DNA of 17,349 nt from an uncultured Bacteroides sp. (lineage in GTDB: Bacteria > Bacteroidota > Bacteroidia > Bacteroidales > Bacteroidaceae). The stretch covers positions 1-17,349 of the forward strand of contig USSR01000059.1 in NCBI GenBank assembly GCA_900557355.1, written 5' to 3'. The translations under genes and the position numbers were made by a program. A model generated the notes under the pieces. The model did not search any database. It was not told where the DNA came from and worked only from the letters and a program-made list of their open reading frames with translations. The stretch's first letter is position 1; every line of letters begins with the position of its first letter. Positions 1-8,395 of this stretch are shown here, in pieces.

Positions 1-1319
1 TGAAGTGTCGTGCAGCTTTGTATGCAGGAACTTTGGCATACAACTATGATAAAAGTGCTACCAAGACTTTAAACTTATCAAGTGGTGCTACAGGTATTGA
101 AAGAAGCAAGGCAGAAGGTTATTTGAAAGCATGTTTGGATGCTTGTGCCGATCTGGAAGCTATGGGATATCAACTTTATCAGAAACAAGCTGATTTAGCA
201 ACTAACTATGCAGAAGCATTTATTGCTAAACCGGAAGATAATCCAGAATTGATTTTCTGTAAAGCTTATGATGGAGTGAATGTGAAGAATCACTTTACTA
301 CCCGTGCCCTTACACGTAAATTGGTACGTACTTCGAATAATAAAGCAGGTTGTCAGATTAATCCTGTCCTGAATCTGGTGAATGATTATGAAATGCTCAA
401 TACTCACGAAGTAAAAGAGATGGATGCCTATGTAGGTGATGAAGTAATTGAGGATATGAATGTGTATACATCTGCTTACAAATATAATCTGTATGATAAA
501 CCGGAAGATATTTTTGCTGGGCGTGATCCTCGTTTAGCTGGTACGGTACTGTATCCGGGAAGTTCATTCAGAGGTGCTTCTGTTGACCTCCAGGCAGGTC
601 TGGCTCTTCCTACTGCTGATGGTTATGAATTCAAGGCGGCACAAACAATTGGACAAGTTGATGATTTTACATATGAAGGTCAGAAAGTGACTGGAGAAGA
701 TGGACCTCTTCGTGGCGATGATGGTAGTAGTAACTGGTATATCTCTCATTCCGGTTTCTTATTGAGGAAGTTTGTTGATACTGCTGCTGGAAGTGAGATA
801 AATGGTGCTAGTTCTGTTCCTTATGTGGTATTCCGTTTTGGTGAAGCTCTATTGAATGCTGCTGAAGCTGCTTTCTATTTGAATGAACTGGGAGTAGCCA
901 GTTACAATGGGCGTTCTACTAAGACTGTAGCGTTAGATTATATCAACCGTGTACGTCAGCGTGCAGGTGGAGATGTATTCAAACTGACTGAGAACGAACT
1001 GACGCTCGATCGTATTATGAATGAAAGACGTATAGAGTTGGCATTCGAAGATCATCGTTACGAAGACTTGAAGCGTTGGAGAGTTGCTGATGAGTGGTGG
1101 TTCTATGACCAAGCTAATCAGACTGCTACTATCTATGTATTGTGGCCGTATAAGATTTATGCTCCGGGTACACCTGAAGATGGTAAATGGATTTATCGGA
1201 AGATGAAGGCTCAGAATAGAGCTAGTAATGCCATTTTGAGTTTCGATAATACAATGTACTACAATGCATATCCGATGAATGAAGGTAACCCGAACATTGA
1301 AAAGAATCCTAATCATTAA
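1..1319 (+). CDS. SusD-like outer-membrane glycan-binding lipoprotein, 5'-truncated by the window
   Basis: This is the C-terminal part of a SusD/RagB-family protein. The reading frame is open from the first bases of the window (codons in phase with position 3), so the true start and lipoprotein signal lie upstream. About 438 residues are visible. The family signature is near the end: a helix with YINRVRQRAG followed by LTLDRIMNERRIELAFEDHR and YEDLKRWR, typical of the SusD C-terminal domain. The upstream KCRAALYAGTLA helix fits the N-terminal TPR-like part. SusD proteins sit on the cell surface, bind oligosaccharide and cap a SusC TonB-dependent transporter, which should be encoded just upstream. 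The gene ends 24 bp before the DUF3823 lipoprotein gene, so the two are probably co-transcribed. The ligand cannot be read from sequence. The family assignment is very secure. Confidence 0.95.
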   Translation, partial: KCRAALYAGTLAYNYDKSATKTLNLSSGATGIERSKAEGYLKACLDACADLEAMGYQLYQKQADLATNYAEAFIAKPEDNPELIFCKAYDGVNVKNHFTTRALTRKLVRTSNNKAGCQINPVLNLVNDYEMLNTHEVKEMDAYVGDEVIEDMNVYTSAYKYNLYDKPEDIFAGRDPRLAGTVLYPGSSFRGASVDLQAGLALPTADGYEFKAAQTIGQVDDFTYEGQKVTGEDGPLRGDDGSSNWYISHSGFLLRKFVDTAAGSEINGASSVPYVVFRFGEALLNAAEAAFYLNELGVASYNGRSTKTVALDYINRVRQRAGGDVFKLTENELTLDRIMNERRIELAFEDHRYEDLKRWRVADEWWFYDQANQTATIYVLWPYKIYAPGTPEDGKWIYRKMKAQNRASNAILSFDNTMYYNAYPMNEGNPNIEKNPNH

Positions 1320-1343
1320 TTTATCAACTAAAGCTTAAAAACA

Positions 1344-2099
1344 ATGAAACTAAAATCTATAATTGCAGCAGCATTTGTCATATTGGGATTTGCTATGACA
1401 TCCTGCGAATATGATAATTACGATGCCCCGTCTTATGTTTTCAGCGGCCAGTTGAAATGTGACGGAGAAAATTTCCCTTTCGACTCAAATAGAGGATTGT
1501 TAAGAGTTTATCAGAAAGGTTATGGTAAAGTCGATGGTGGTGGTACGGGTATACGTGTCAACGATGAAGGACATTACCAACAACTCTTTTTCGATGCAGA
1601 GTATAAAATGACATTAGTAAACAAGCCTCTACCTTTTGAACTCCCTGATTTTGAGTCATTAGGTGCAGGTAAGGGTTATGACTCGATTACCTATCATTTT
1701 AACTCGAACGTTACACAAGACTTTGAAGTGCGTCCGTACTACAAGTTGAAGAACTTGAATGCTGAACTGAAGAATGGTAATATCGTTGCTACTTTCAATA
1801 TTGAAAAGATGACCAATACGGTGAAAGCTGCTCCGAAGATTAAAAGGACTCGTATTTGGTTGAGCACAAGTTCTTTTGTAAACAGTGGTATTAAATGTAC
1901 GCGTAGTAGTGATGTAGAGTATATTGATGATACGACATTGCAGGTGTATATTCCATTATCTGAGTATCGTAAGAAGGAAAATTTTGTAGACAACTATCGT
2001 ACTTATGCTTTCTATCGTGTAGCTATTGAGTTAGAGGGAATGGAGGAATACTTTCTCTTCTCAACAATTAAGAAGATAGAAAACCTGCCGGTAGAGTAA
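1344..2099 (+). CDS. DUF3823-type surface lipoprotein (SusE-position glycan-binding candidate)
   Basis: A 251-residue lipoprotein. The N-terminus is a signal peptide with a lipobox ending FAMTSC (Cys21). The acidic EYDNYD stretch right after the cysteine resembles the lipoprotein export signal that sends Bacteroides lipoproteins to the cell surface. The early SGQLKCDGENFPF segment, the GGTGIRVNDEGHY turn and the following beta-rich sequence match my recollection of the DUF3823 family, which usually follows susD in PULs. Such proteins are thought to be two-domain immunoglobulin-like surface glycan-binding proteins, but binding is inferred from position rather than from any visible site. It starts 24 bp after susD and is followed by a clear hairpin terminator, so it closes the transport and binding part of the operon. 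No catalytic motif is evident. Confidence 0.8.
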   Translation: MKLKSIIAAAFVILGFAMTSCEYDNYDAPSYVFSGQLKCDGENFPFDSNRGLLRVYQKGYGKVDGGGTGIRVNDEGHYQQLFFDAEYKMTLVNKPLPFELPDFESLGAGKGYDSITYHFNSNVTQDFEVRPYYKLKNLNAELKNGNIVATFNIEKMTNTVKAAPKIKRTRIWLSTSSFVNSGIKCTRSSDVEYIDDTTLQVYIPLSEYRKKENFVDNYRTYAFYRVAIELEGMEEYFLFSTIKKIENLPVE

Positions 2100-2117
2100 A
2101 CACTATGTTTTAAAATG

Positions 2118-2151
2118 AAGACTCTGTCGGTTTATGCTGGCAGAGTCTTTT
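2118..2151 (+). terminator. Hairpin terminator or attenuator after the susD/DUF3823 pair
   Basis: An inverted repeat with arms 2118-2130 and 2137-2149. All 13 positions pair (11 Watson-Crick, 2 G-U) around a 6-nt TTTATG loop. A short T run at 2148-2151 overlaps the end of the right arm. It lies in the only sizeable gap of the run (2100-2189), between the binding proteins and the enzyme genes. The T run is short, so read-through is likely. The hairpin may set a lower expression of the enzymes, or stabilise the 3' end of the susCD message. Confidence 0.75.
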
Positions 2152-2189
2152 CAACTTAAATTTATTGTATCCCTGATAATATCTGAAAC

Positions 2190-4403
2190 ATGAAATATCT
2201 ATTTATACTCATCAGTTTCCTCTCGTCCATCCAGTTTTCCCTGGCAGCAGAAAAAGCATATACATTGCAAAGTGGTGATGCCAGCCTGTCTGTAGCCAAA
2301 GATGGAAAACGCCTGAGCCTGCAAACTGGTAACGCCCATTATTTGAGTTTAAATGCTCCTTATGTAGTTACATTGGAAGTGAATGCAGAAACGCTGAACG
2401 GTTACTATTCTTCTGTAAAGGAAGAAAAAGGGTCGTTGGCTTGCATCGCAAAGTTAAAGTCATCTCATGGAACCGTATTTCATGTAAAAGATGTGTTTGC
2501 CCCCGATACAGAGAATCATTTCCGCATGGATAGGGAGGTAACGATTGAAAAGATTGGAAAAGGAGACGACTACTTCAACTCTTATTTCGGATTGACTCTG
2601 CAACGTAAAACGCAGATTGAAGATTTTGAATTCTTTGTTCCGGGTATCTGGTACAGGAACAACCTGAGCCTTAGACGTGGTTCTCTTGCCAGTGACTACA
2701 CTGATAATTACTTTTATTTCCGCGAAGACCGTTTACCTTTGCCATTGGTATCTGCCCGTGAGAAGGCTTCCGGATTAGCTATTGACATGGTACACCTGAA
2801 TGCTGATCCTGAAACTTTCTATGGTGAAAATGGAGTAAACCGTATAGTGGATGAACGTATGCAATTCGGTAGCCTGGGTTTCACAGAAACCGATTCACAC
2901 TCTATTCTTTTTGTCTTCCCGGGAATTGAGGGCGAAACCACCTATGTAGGGCGCCTCCCCGAACAGAAAAGAAAAGGCTTTGCCTATCGCAGTCATCCTG
3001 TGAAAGCTGGAGTGAAACATACATATAGCCTGATTTTCGGTTTTAACCAGACAAAAGATTTCCCCGAACTGGTGGAAACAGTATGGAAACAGGCGTGGAA
3101 TAAATATACCCCTGTCGTACATAAAGTAGATGTGAAAGATGCTTATGAAGCCAGCATTGAGGTGCTTGATGCTTACCTGCTGAACCTGAATGGTGCACCG
3201 GGCTGGCCTTTCTCTATCTATCTGCCTAATGGAATAGCCCGTGCTTATAACTATCAGATGGGCTTTATCGGTTTCCAGATTTCAAATGCCTATTTCCTTT
3301 TGCGGAAAGGGTTGGAAATTGACAATCAGGAATATGTACGCAAAGCATCGGAAGTTGTTGACTTCTGGGTGAATAACTCACAACAGGAAAGTGGCCTTGT
3401 AAGTCCTTGGGCAGATGCCTATGTAGATCGGAAAGCAACCTGGCGTGATTATGAAGCTTATATGCGTGTTGCTGCCGGTGGTATGGAAGGCATGATGGGT
3501 GCATGGAATATCATGAAAAAGCATGGAATTAATAAACCCGAATGGCTCTCCTATTGCAAAAAGTACGCTGATTGGCTGGTACGGAATCAGGAAAAGGACG
3601 GTAGCTTTTATCTCCGTTATGACTGGAGAACCGGAAAGCCGACTCATGACAGTAAATATACAACTACTAATATCATCCGCTTCCTGATTGAACTCTACTC
3701 GGTTACCCAGGACAAACGCTATTTGGATACAGCCTTGAAAGCAGGTGAATTTAGTTATGACTTTATCCACCATGATTACCTTTATGTAGGTGGAGTTATT
3801 GACAATCCCAACGTAAAAGACCGTGAGTCCGGACAAATGGCTATTTATGCTTTCCTGGCACTTTATGACGTTACAGGTGATGCCAAGTGGAAGGAAGCCG
3901 CCATACAGGCTGCCCGCTATACGGAAACCTTTATGTTTGCTTATCATGTACCGATGGCTATTAACGATACTTTGACTGATTTCCCAAAAGATGTGAGTAT
4001 TGTAGGGCAAACCCTGATTGCTACCGGACACTCTGCAATAGATAACGGACTGGCTTTCTCTTCCTTCCAGTACTATCGCTTATACCTCATGACGGGAGAT
4101 ACGCATTTCCTGGAAATGGCAAAGCTGATTCAGAACAATACCCTCTCTATCATGGATCTGGATGGAGACATGAGATACCGTTACAGAGGTTTGCTTACAG
4201 AATGCTTCAATCCGCAATCCAATCGTGGACATAGTGTGCGTCAACAGCTTCCGTGGAATCAAGCTTCCATCCTCGAACCTATGCACCGCTTTATGGATGC
4301 TTTTGGTGAGTGGGATATCGACGTGATAGAACAGTGGCCGATGGAAAAGCGGCAAGAGATGATAGAGCGTTATGCGCGTACACAAGGTTTGGAAAAAGAA
4401 TAA
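2190..4403 (+). CDS. Secreted six-hairpin (alpha/alpha-toroid) glycosidase-like protein, family unassigned
   Basis: A 737-residue exported protein. The signal peptide covers about residues 1-19 (hydrophobic core, SLA before AEK). Residues of about 20-305 are beta-rich and look like an N-terminal beta-sandwich. From about residue 310 to 700 there are repeated helical pairs typical of (alpha/alpha)6 toroids: DAYEASIEVLDAYLLN, FIGFQISNAYFLLRKGL, an ELYSVTQDKRYLDTALKAGEF hairpin, and ALYDVTGDAKWKEAAIQAARY. Conserved-looking acidic and aromatic patches (SPWADAY, RYDWRTG, DNPNVKDRESGQ, GHSAIDNGLAFS) could line an active-site cleft. The fold is shared by GH88, GH105, GH127, GH154-like enzymes and by glucuronyl C5-epimerase-like domains. 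I cannot assign it to one of these. It follows the terminator after DUF3823 and runs 14 bp upstream of the next gene, so it heads the enzyme run. It probably acts in the periplasm or on the surface. Exact reaction unknown. Confidence 0.7.
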   Translation: MKYLFILISFLSSIQFSLAAEKAYTLQSGDASLSVAKDGKRLSLQTGNAHYLSLNAPYVVTLEVNAETLNGYYSSVKEEKGSLACIAKLKSSHGTVFHVKDVFAPDTENHFRMDREVTIEKIGKGDDYFNSYFGLTLQRKTQIEDFEFFVPGIWYRNNLSLRRGSLASDYTDNYFYFREDRLPLPLVSAREKASGLAIDMVHLNADPETFYGENGVNRIVDERMQFGSLGFTETDSHSILFVFPGIEGETTYVGRLPEQKRKGFAYRSHPVKAGVKHTYSLIFGFNQTKDFPELVETVWKQAWNKYTPVVHKVDVKDAYEASIEVLDAYLLNLNGAPGWPFSIYLPNGIARAYNYQMGFIGFQISNAYFLLRKGLEIDNQEYVRKASEVVDFWVNNSQQESGLVSPWADAYVDRKATWRDYEAYMRVAAGGMEGMMGAWNIMKKHGINKPEWLSYCKKYADWLVRNQEKDGSFYLRYDWRTGKPTHDSKYTTTNIIRFLIELYSVTQDKRYLDTALKAGEFSYDFIHHDYLYVGGVIDNPNVKDRESGQMAIYAFLALYDVTGDAKWKEAAIQAARYTETFMFAYHVPMAINDTLTDFPKDVSIVGQTLIATGHSAIDNGLAFSSFQYYRLYLMTGDTHFLEMAKLIQNNTLSIMDLDGDMRYRYRGLLTECFNPQSNRGHSVRQQLPWNQASILEPMHRFMDAFGEWDIDVIEQWPMEKRQEMIERYARTQGLEKE

Positions 4404-4417
4404 AAAAGGAACAGGCT

Positions 4418-5446
4418 ATGAAATATTATATCGTAACAATGCTATTGTGGGTTGGTGTCGTTCAGGTTTTTGCACAACAACCCCGTCTGAAACAAGTAGA
4501 TGAATATTTGGCTGCTACTGGGCAAACTGTTGAACTGAAGGGTGCTCCCGAGAAGCAGTACGGGTTATTGAGTACCCTCTACAATAACCAGAAGAATTTG
4601 ATGCTAAACTTGCCCGATCTGGAAGATTACGGTGCACGTGAGGTCATCCCTTTCGGCTTTCGACTAAGTACTGTTTCGGAGATAGAATTGGCTGGTCAAA
4701 ATGAGAATATGGCAGAAAGTACTGTACGACCTTTTTATAGTAAAAGTATCTTTTCAGGAGTTTCTTATCAGTTCTGTGACAGCGTGATTTACGGTATCAC
4801 TTTGTTTTATGATATCCAAGATAATGCTAAGCGTGCAGCAATAGAAAAGAACTTGGACAGACATTTTAAAAAAGCAGATTATGGACAGGGAGGTGCTGTG
4901 GTTTATTCCGATCTGGATTATGCTGTAAGACTACTGCCCGGCAAAGTGGAGTTCTATTCTTTATTCCATTTTCCGGTAGTTGAAACTTTCTATCCGGGGG
5001 TATCACACAAAGTGTGGTATGGACCTTATAACTATGAGGCGAATGGTGCATCGGTGATGCTCGCCTTCTATAATCAGGAAAGTAAAGAGAATAATATTCA
5101 GTCGGCCTTTAAAGTCAGCTATAAATATCCTGCCGGAAAGCCTTTCAAGATGAATCTTATCCGGTTTATTCTGGACGACATTACGTATGAACTTCCTTTG
5201 GAGATAGAATATTCCGACGTAACAGATGGTGGTAAAACAGTGGAAGAACGTGATACGCGCACCTTCGTGTTTCCTGAAGTACTGAAAGCGATAGACCGTT
5301 CGAAGACGGTTAAAGTGGAATTGGTAGGTGAAGGTGGACTATTGCTTTATGAGATGCCTGCTTTTCAGCGTGCATCCGTTCATACTGCATATGAATATTT
5401 CCGTTGGAATGTGACCAATCCGATGGATAAATACAGAGCTTGGTAA
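4418..5446 (+). CDS. Secreted protein of unknown function (342 aa)
   Basis: I do not recognise this protein. The start at 4418 is chosen because it follows a purine-rich AAAAAAGGA box and opens directly into a signal peptide (MKYYIVTMLLWVGVVQVFA, then QQPRL). The frame also extends upstream to 4310, but that would overlap the previous gene by 94 bp and add a charged, non-secretory N-terminus. The mature part looks beta-rich, with many alternating aromatic strands (FPVVETFYPG, VWYGPYNYEANG, FHFPVVE). The C-terminal part (FIQ-type strands followed by FVFPEVLKAIDRSKTVKVELVGEGGLLLYEMP) resembles a periplasmic accessory domain more than an enzyme. No catalytic signature, lipobox or transmembrane segment is visible. 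It sits 14 bp after the six-hairpin enzyme and 15 bp before the esterase, so it almost certainly belongs to the same transcript and glycan pathway. Confidence 0.75.
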   Translation: MKYYIVTMLLWVGVVQVFAQQPRLKQVDEYLAATGQTVELKGAPEKQYGLLSTLYNNQKNLMLNLPDLEDYGAREVIPFGFRLSTVSEIELAGQNENMAESTVRPFYSKSIFSGVSYQFCDSVIYGITLFYDIQDNAKRAAIEKNLDRHFKKADYGQGGAVVYSDLDYAVRLLPGKVEFYSLFHFPVVETFYPGVSHKVWYGPYNYEANGASVMLAFYNQESKENNIQSAFKVSYKYPAGKPFKMNLIRFILDDITYELPLEIEYSDVTDGGKTVEERDTRTFVFPEVLKAIDRSKTVKVELVGEGGLLLYEMPAFQRASVHTAYEYFRWNVTNPMDKYRAW

Positions 5447-5461
5447 AACAAATAAAGGTTT

Positions 5462-7201
5462 ATGGAACGAGGACTATTAATATGCTTTTTGTCTTTTTTC
5501 TGTTGCATGTGTCATGCTCAGGCCGGGCATGTATTGACTGCTGACAGTAAAAGGAAGGCAGGAGTTGAATATGGCGAACATATTTATACGCGGTTTGCCG
5601 ACTCTAAGCTGTTCCCTGGTACCATAAGAGATGTAGATGTATATGTTCCGGCTCAATACGATGGTCGGTCTCCTGCATGTGTTTGTGTCTTTCAGGATGG
5701 TTTGTTCTACAGGGCTGATACGGTAGTTTCCAATCTGATAGAAAGTAAGGAGATTCCTGTAATGATATTGGTTGCCGCTTCACCCGGATGGGTTGTTGGT
5801 GATTTTGATTCCGATAGTCCACGTTCCAACCGGACTTATGAGTATGATACTCCTTCACCACGTTTCGGACAGTTCCTGTTAGAAGAGCTTTTGCCTTTTG
5901 TTGAGTCTCTGAAGACTGAAACAGGGAAGAGCATCATCCTGTCGCAGAGTAGAAACGACCGGATGATAACAGGTTGCAGTTCTGGGGCTGCCTGTGCTTT
6001 TAATGTAGCTTGGAATACCGGTTCGTTTTCCCGTGTATATAGTTCTTGCGGTTCGTTTACAGGATTGAGGGGTTCTTATGCAAATGCTACACTGGTACAG
6101 AAGTACGAGCCTAAGCCTATCCGGTTTTATTTTCAAAGTGGAACACACGACATGTGGACATCCTTTGGTGACTGGTGGAGTGCAAATCAGGAGATGGTAC
6201 GGGCAATGGACTTTGCTGGTTATGATTTCTCTTATAAGTTTATTGAGAACGCAGAGCATTGCGATGATAATGTAACATTGATATTTCCGGATGCCATGCG
6301 TTTTCTTTGGAAAGGATATCCGCAGAATGAACCGGCTCCCCGAAGAAAGACACGTAATTTCATGTTGAACCAGATTCTGGTGGAAGACAGAAACTTTGAG
6401 TTGGTATATACTGACATTGAAGCGAATTCTTTATTAGTCTCCGATCATAGCGGAAACGTTTTACTTGCATCAAGTGATGCGACAATCCTGCTTAAGGGGA
6501 ATACATTACGGTCTGTTTCGGATAAGAAAATCATTGCTGTGGGTAAAGCGCATGAAATGTTGGTATATATTCCCCGTAAAGGCTTTGAGGTAACTGATAG
6601 TTGTGGGCGTATAAAGAAAAGCATAAAGAGTAAAATGCATGTCTCTCATGCTGTTCCTTTAAGAGATGGCGGATATTATGTTGTGGGAAAACAACATGAA
6701 GGAGATCATTTTTCTACTATATGGTATTTGTCTGCCGGATATGAATTGCTGGAAAAAGAAAATAACCTGAAAAGTATCTGCACACTGGCATTGAGTGGAA
6801 ATAATAATTGGCTGTATGCTTTTGGATATGATACCCGGCGTGGCTACAGTTATAAAGTGGACCGGAATGATAAAAGTCTGCTTTATGGTCAGGAATTCTT
6901 CTACATTCATTTGCCGGATCAGTGTGATGGAGCGGAAGTGACATCAGCCGTCTGTGATGATTATGGAAGAACCTATTTGGCTACGGCCTCGGGCATTCAG
7001 GTATGTGATTATAATGGAAGGAGCGAAGCTATCCTGCCTTTACCGGGAAATGCAAAACCTGTCTCTATAGCTTGGGGCGAAGAAGCAATGAATGTACTTT
7101 ATATACTCTGCGATAACGGGAATATTTATAAACGGGAATTGAATACCAAAGGGACTTCCCTGAATGCTCCTATGCCGATAATCAGAGTAGGTGCAGGTTG
7201 A
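5462..7201 (+). CDS. Esterase-like alpha/beta-hydrolase fused to SMP-30/gluconolactonase-like propeller, secreted
   Basis: A 579-residue exported protein with a cysteine-rich signal peptide (about residues 1-19, ending CHA before QA). Residues of about 35-290 form an enterochelin-esterase/CE1-like alpha/beta-hydrolase domain. Visible signs are VYVPAQYDG, the CVFQDG strand, the GCSSG nucleophile elbow (G171-G175, nucleophile most likely Ser173), a candidate acid Asp230 in GTHDMW, and catalytic His266 in ENAEH. The block SANQEMVRAMDFAGYDF matches the conserved region of this esterase group. Residues of about 305-579 look like a beta-propeller. CDDYGRTYLATASGIQVCDYNGR resembles the SMP-30/gluconolactonase signature, though metal ligands are not obvious. 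Similar two-part proteins occur in plant-glycan PULs. A likely role is removing acyl groups (acetyl or feruloyl) from the glycan, but the ester is not determined. It starts 15 bp after the preceding gene. Confidence 0.75.
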   Translation: MERGLLICFLSFFCCMCHAQAGHVLTADSKRKAGVEYGEHIYTRFADSKLFPGTIRDVDVYVPAQYDGRSPACVCVFQDGLFYRADTVVSNLIESKEIPVMILVAASPGWVVGDFDSDSPRSNRTYEYDTPSPRFGQFLLEELLPFVESLKTETGKSIILSQSRNDRMITGCSSGAACAFNVAWNTGSFSRVYSSCGSFTGLRGSYANATLVQKYEPKPIRFYFQSGTHDMWTSFGDWWSANQEMVRAMDFAGYDFSYKFIENAEHCDDNVTLIFPDAMRFLWKGYPQNEPAPRRKTRNFMLNQILVEDRNFELVYTDIEANSLLVSDHSGNVLLASSDATILLKGNTLRSVSDKKIIAVGKAHEMLVYIPRKGFEVTDSCGRIKKSIKSKMHVSHAVPLRDGGYYVVGKQHEGDHFSTIWYLSAGYELLEKENNLKSICTLALSGNNNWLYAFGYDTRRGYSYKVDRNDKSLLYGQEFFYIHLPDQCDGAEVTSAVCDDYGRTYLATASGIQVCDYNGRSEAILPLPGNAKPVSIAWGEEAMNVLYILCDNGNIYKRELNTKGTSLNAPMPIIRVGAG

Positions 7202-7241
7202 TATAATTTTAGATAATATGTTTAACTCTAATCAATATAAA

Positions 7242-8369
7242 ATGAAGATCAAGAACTGTTTAGCAATAGTGCTGGGAACTGCGGCACTGTTTACTGTAAC
7301 CTCGTGCGGAAACACTAAAGTGAAAAAGGACGGATTGGCAGAGGTTGATTCTCTGGCAACTACGTATGTGAACCCTTTGTTCCAGAAAGGTCCTGATCCC
7401 TGGGCTCTGTTCCATGAAGGTACTTACTACTATATGCATACCGTGCAAGATAGTCTGGTACTCTGGAAGACTACAGACGTTACCGATGTGAAGAATGCTC
7501 CCCGGAAGACTGTCTGGATTCCTACCGAACTTTCTAATAAATATCATCTTTGGGCACCTGAAATCCATAATATCGATGGCAAATGGTATATCTATTATGC
7601 CGCCGATGATGGCAATACGGACAATCACCAGATGTATGTGTTGGAGAATGTAAACAGAGATCCTTTTGATGGAGAGTTTGTAATGAAAGGCCGTATCAGT
7701 ACGGACAAGGATAACAACTGGGCTATCGACGGTTCTGTATTCCAGAATAAAGGTGAATTGTATATGGTATGGTCCGGTTGGCAAACCCGCCGTGTGGATA
7801 CCGAAACTCAGTGTATCTATATTGCCCGTATGGAGAACCCCTGGACACTGGGCTCCGAGAGAGTTCTGATTTCCAAACCGGAATTGGAGTGGGAAAGACA
7901 TCATAAGAACGAGAACGGCTGGAATCCTTCTTACGATATTTTTGTAAATGAAGGTCCTCAACCCCTGCTGAGTCCTAAAGGTAAGTATGTTCATATAGCT
8001 TATTCCGCCAGTGGTGTATGGACTCCGTATTATGCTCTGGGTATGCTGACGGCAAGCACTGACAGCGATATGTTGGATCCGAAGTCATGGTCCAAATCCC
8101 AGCAACCTGTATTCAAACAGTCACCTGAGAACGGCGTATACGGTACAGGACACAATAGCTTCTTCCCCTCTCCCGATGGTACGGAATGGTATATCCTGTA
8201 TCATGCACGCGATACACAGGTAGATCCTGAAGGTGCTGGAGATACCCGTTCACCACGTGCCCAGAAGTTTGTATGGCTCGAGAACGACTATCCCGATTTC
8301 GGAACTCCGCTTCCTACAACGGCCCGTCTGAATAAACCGTCGGGAATAGTAACAACCTCTGCAAAGTAA
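7242..8369 (+). CDS. GH43 family glycosidase, lipoprotein (arabinofuranosidase/arabinanase-like)
   Basis: A five-bladed-propeller GH43 enzyme of 375 residues from the start at 7242. I chose this ATG because it opens straight into a lipoprotein signal with lipobox VTSC (Cys22). In-frame starts at 7191 and 7218 would add a non-signal extension, and the first would overlap the esterase gene. Clan GH-F landmarks are all present: catalytic base Asp52 in GPDPW, pKa-modulating Asp163 in AIDGSVF, acid Glu237 in NEGPQPL, and His304 in GTGHNSFF. The HLWAPEIHNIDGKWYIYYA block is typical of GH43. The NEGPQ and GHNSFF combination reminds me of exo-acting alpha-L-arabinofuranosidases, but the subfamily needs a profile search. 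Activity on arabinose- or xylose-containing side chains is the likely range. It is probably anchored in the outer membrane, in the same run as the esterase. Confidence 0.88.
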   Translation: MKIKNCLAIVLGTAALFTVTSCGNTKVKKDGLAEVDSLATTYVNPLFQKGPDPWALFHEGTYYYMHTVQDSLVLWKTTDVTDVKNAPRKTVWIPTELSNKYHLWAPEIHNIDGKWYIYYAADDGNTDNHQMYVLENVNRDPFDGEFVMKGRISTDKDNNWAIDGSVFQNKGELYMVWSGWQTRRVDTETQCIYIARMENPWTLGSERVLISKPELEWERHHKNENGWNPSYDIFVNEGPQPLLSPKGKYVHIAYSASGVWTPYYALGMLTASTDSDMLDPKSWSKSQQPVFKQSPENGVYGTGHNSFFPSPDGTEWYILYHARDTQVDPEGAGDTRSPRAQKFVWLENDYPDFGTPLPTTARLNKPSGIVTTSAK

Positions 8370-8395
8370 CATCCATCCGATAAAAAGAAACCCTG

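Noticed and set aside
4310..4417. Upstream in-frame extension of the 342-residue secreted protein
   Set aside because: It overlaps the preceding gene by 94 bp, encodes a charged non-signal sequence, and the ATG at 4418 has a purine-rich upstream box and a proper signal peptide.
7191..7241. Earlier start for the GH43 lipoprotein, overlapping the esterase stop codon
   Set aside because: It would put 17 residues before a complete lipoprotein signal. The ATG at 7242 gives the normal distance to the lipobox. A start at 7218 is also possible but less likely.
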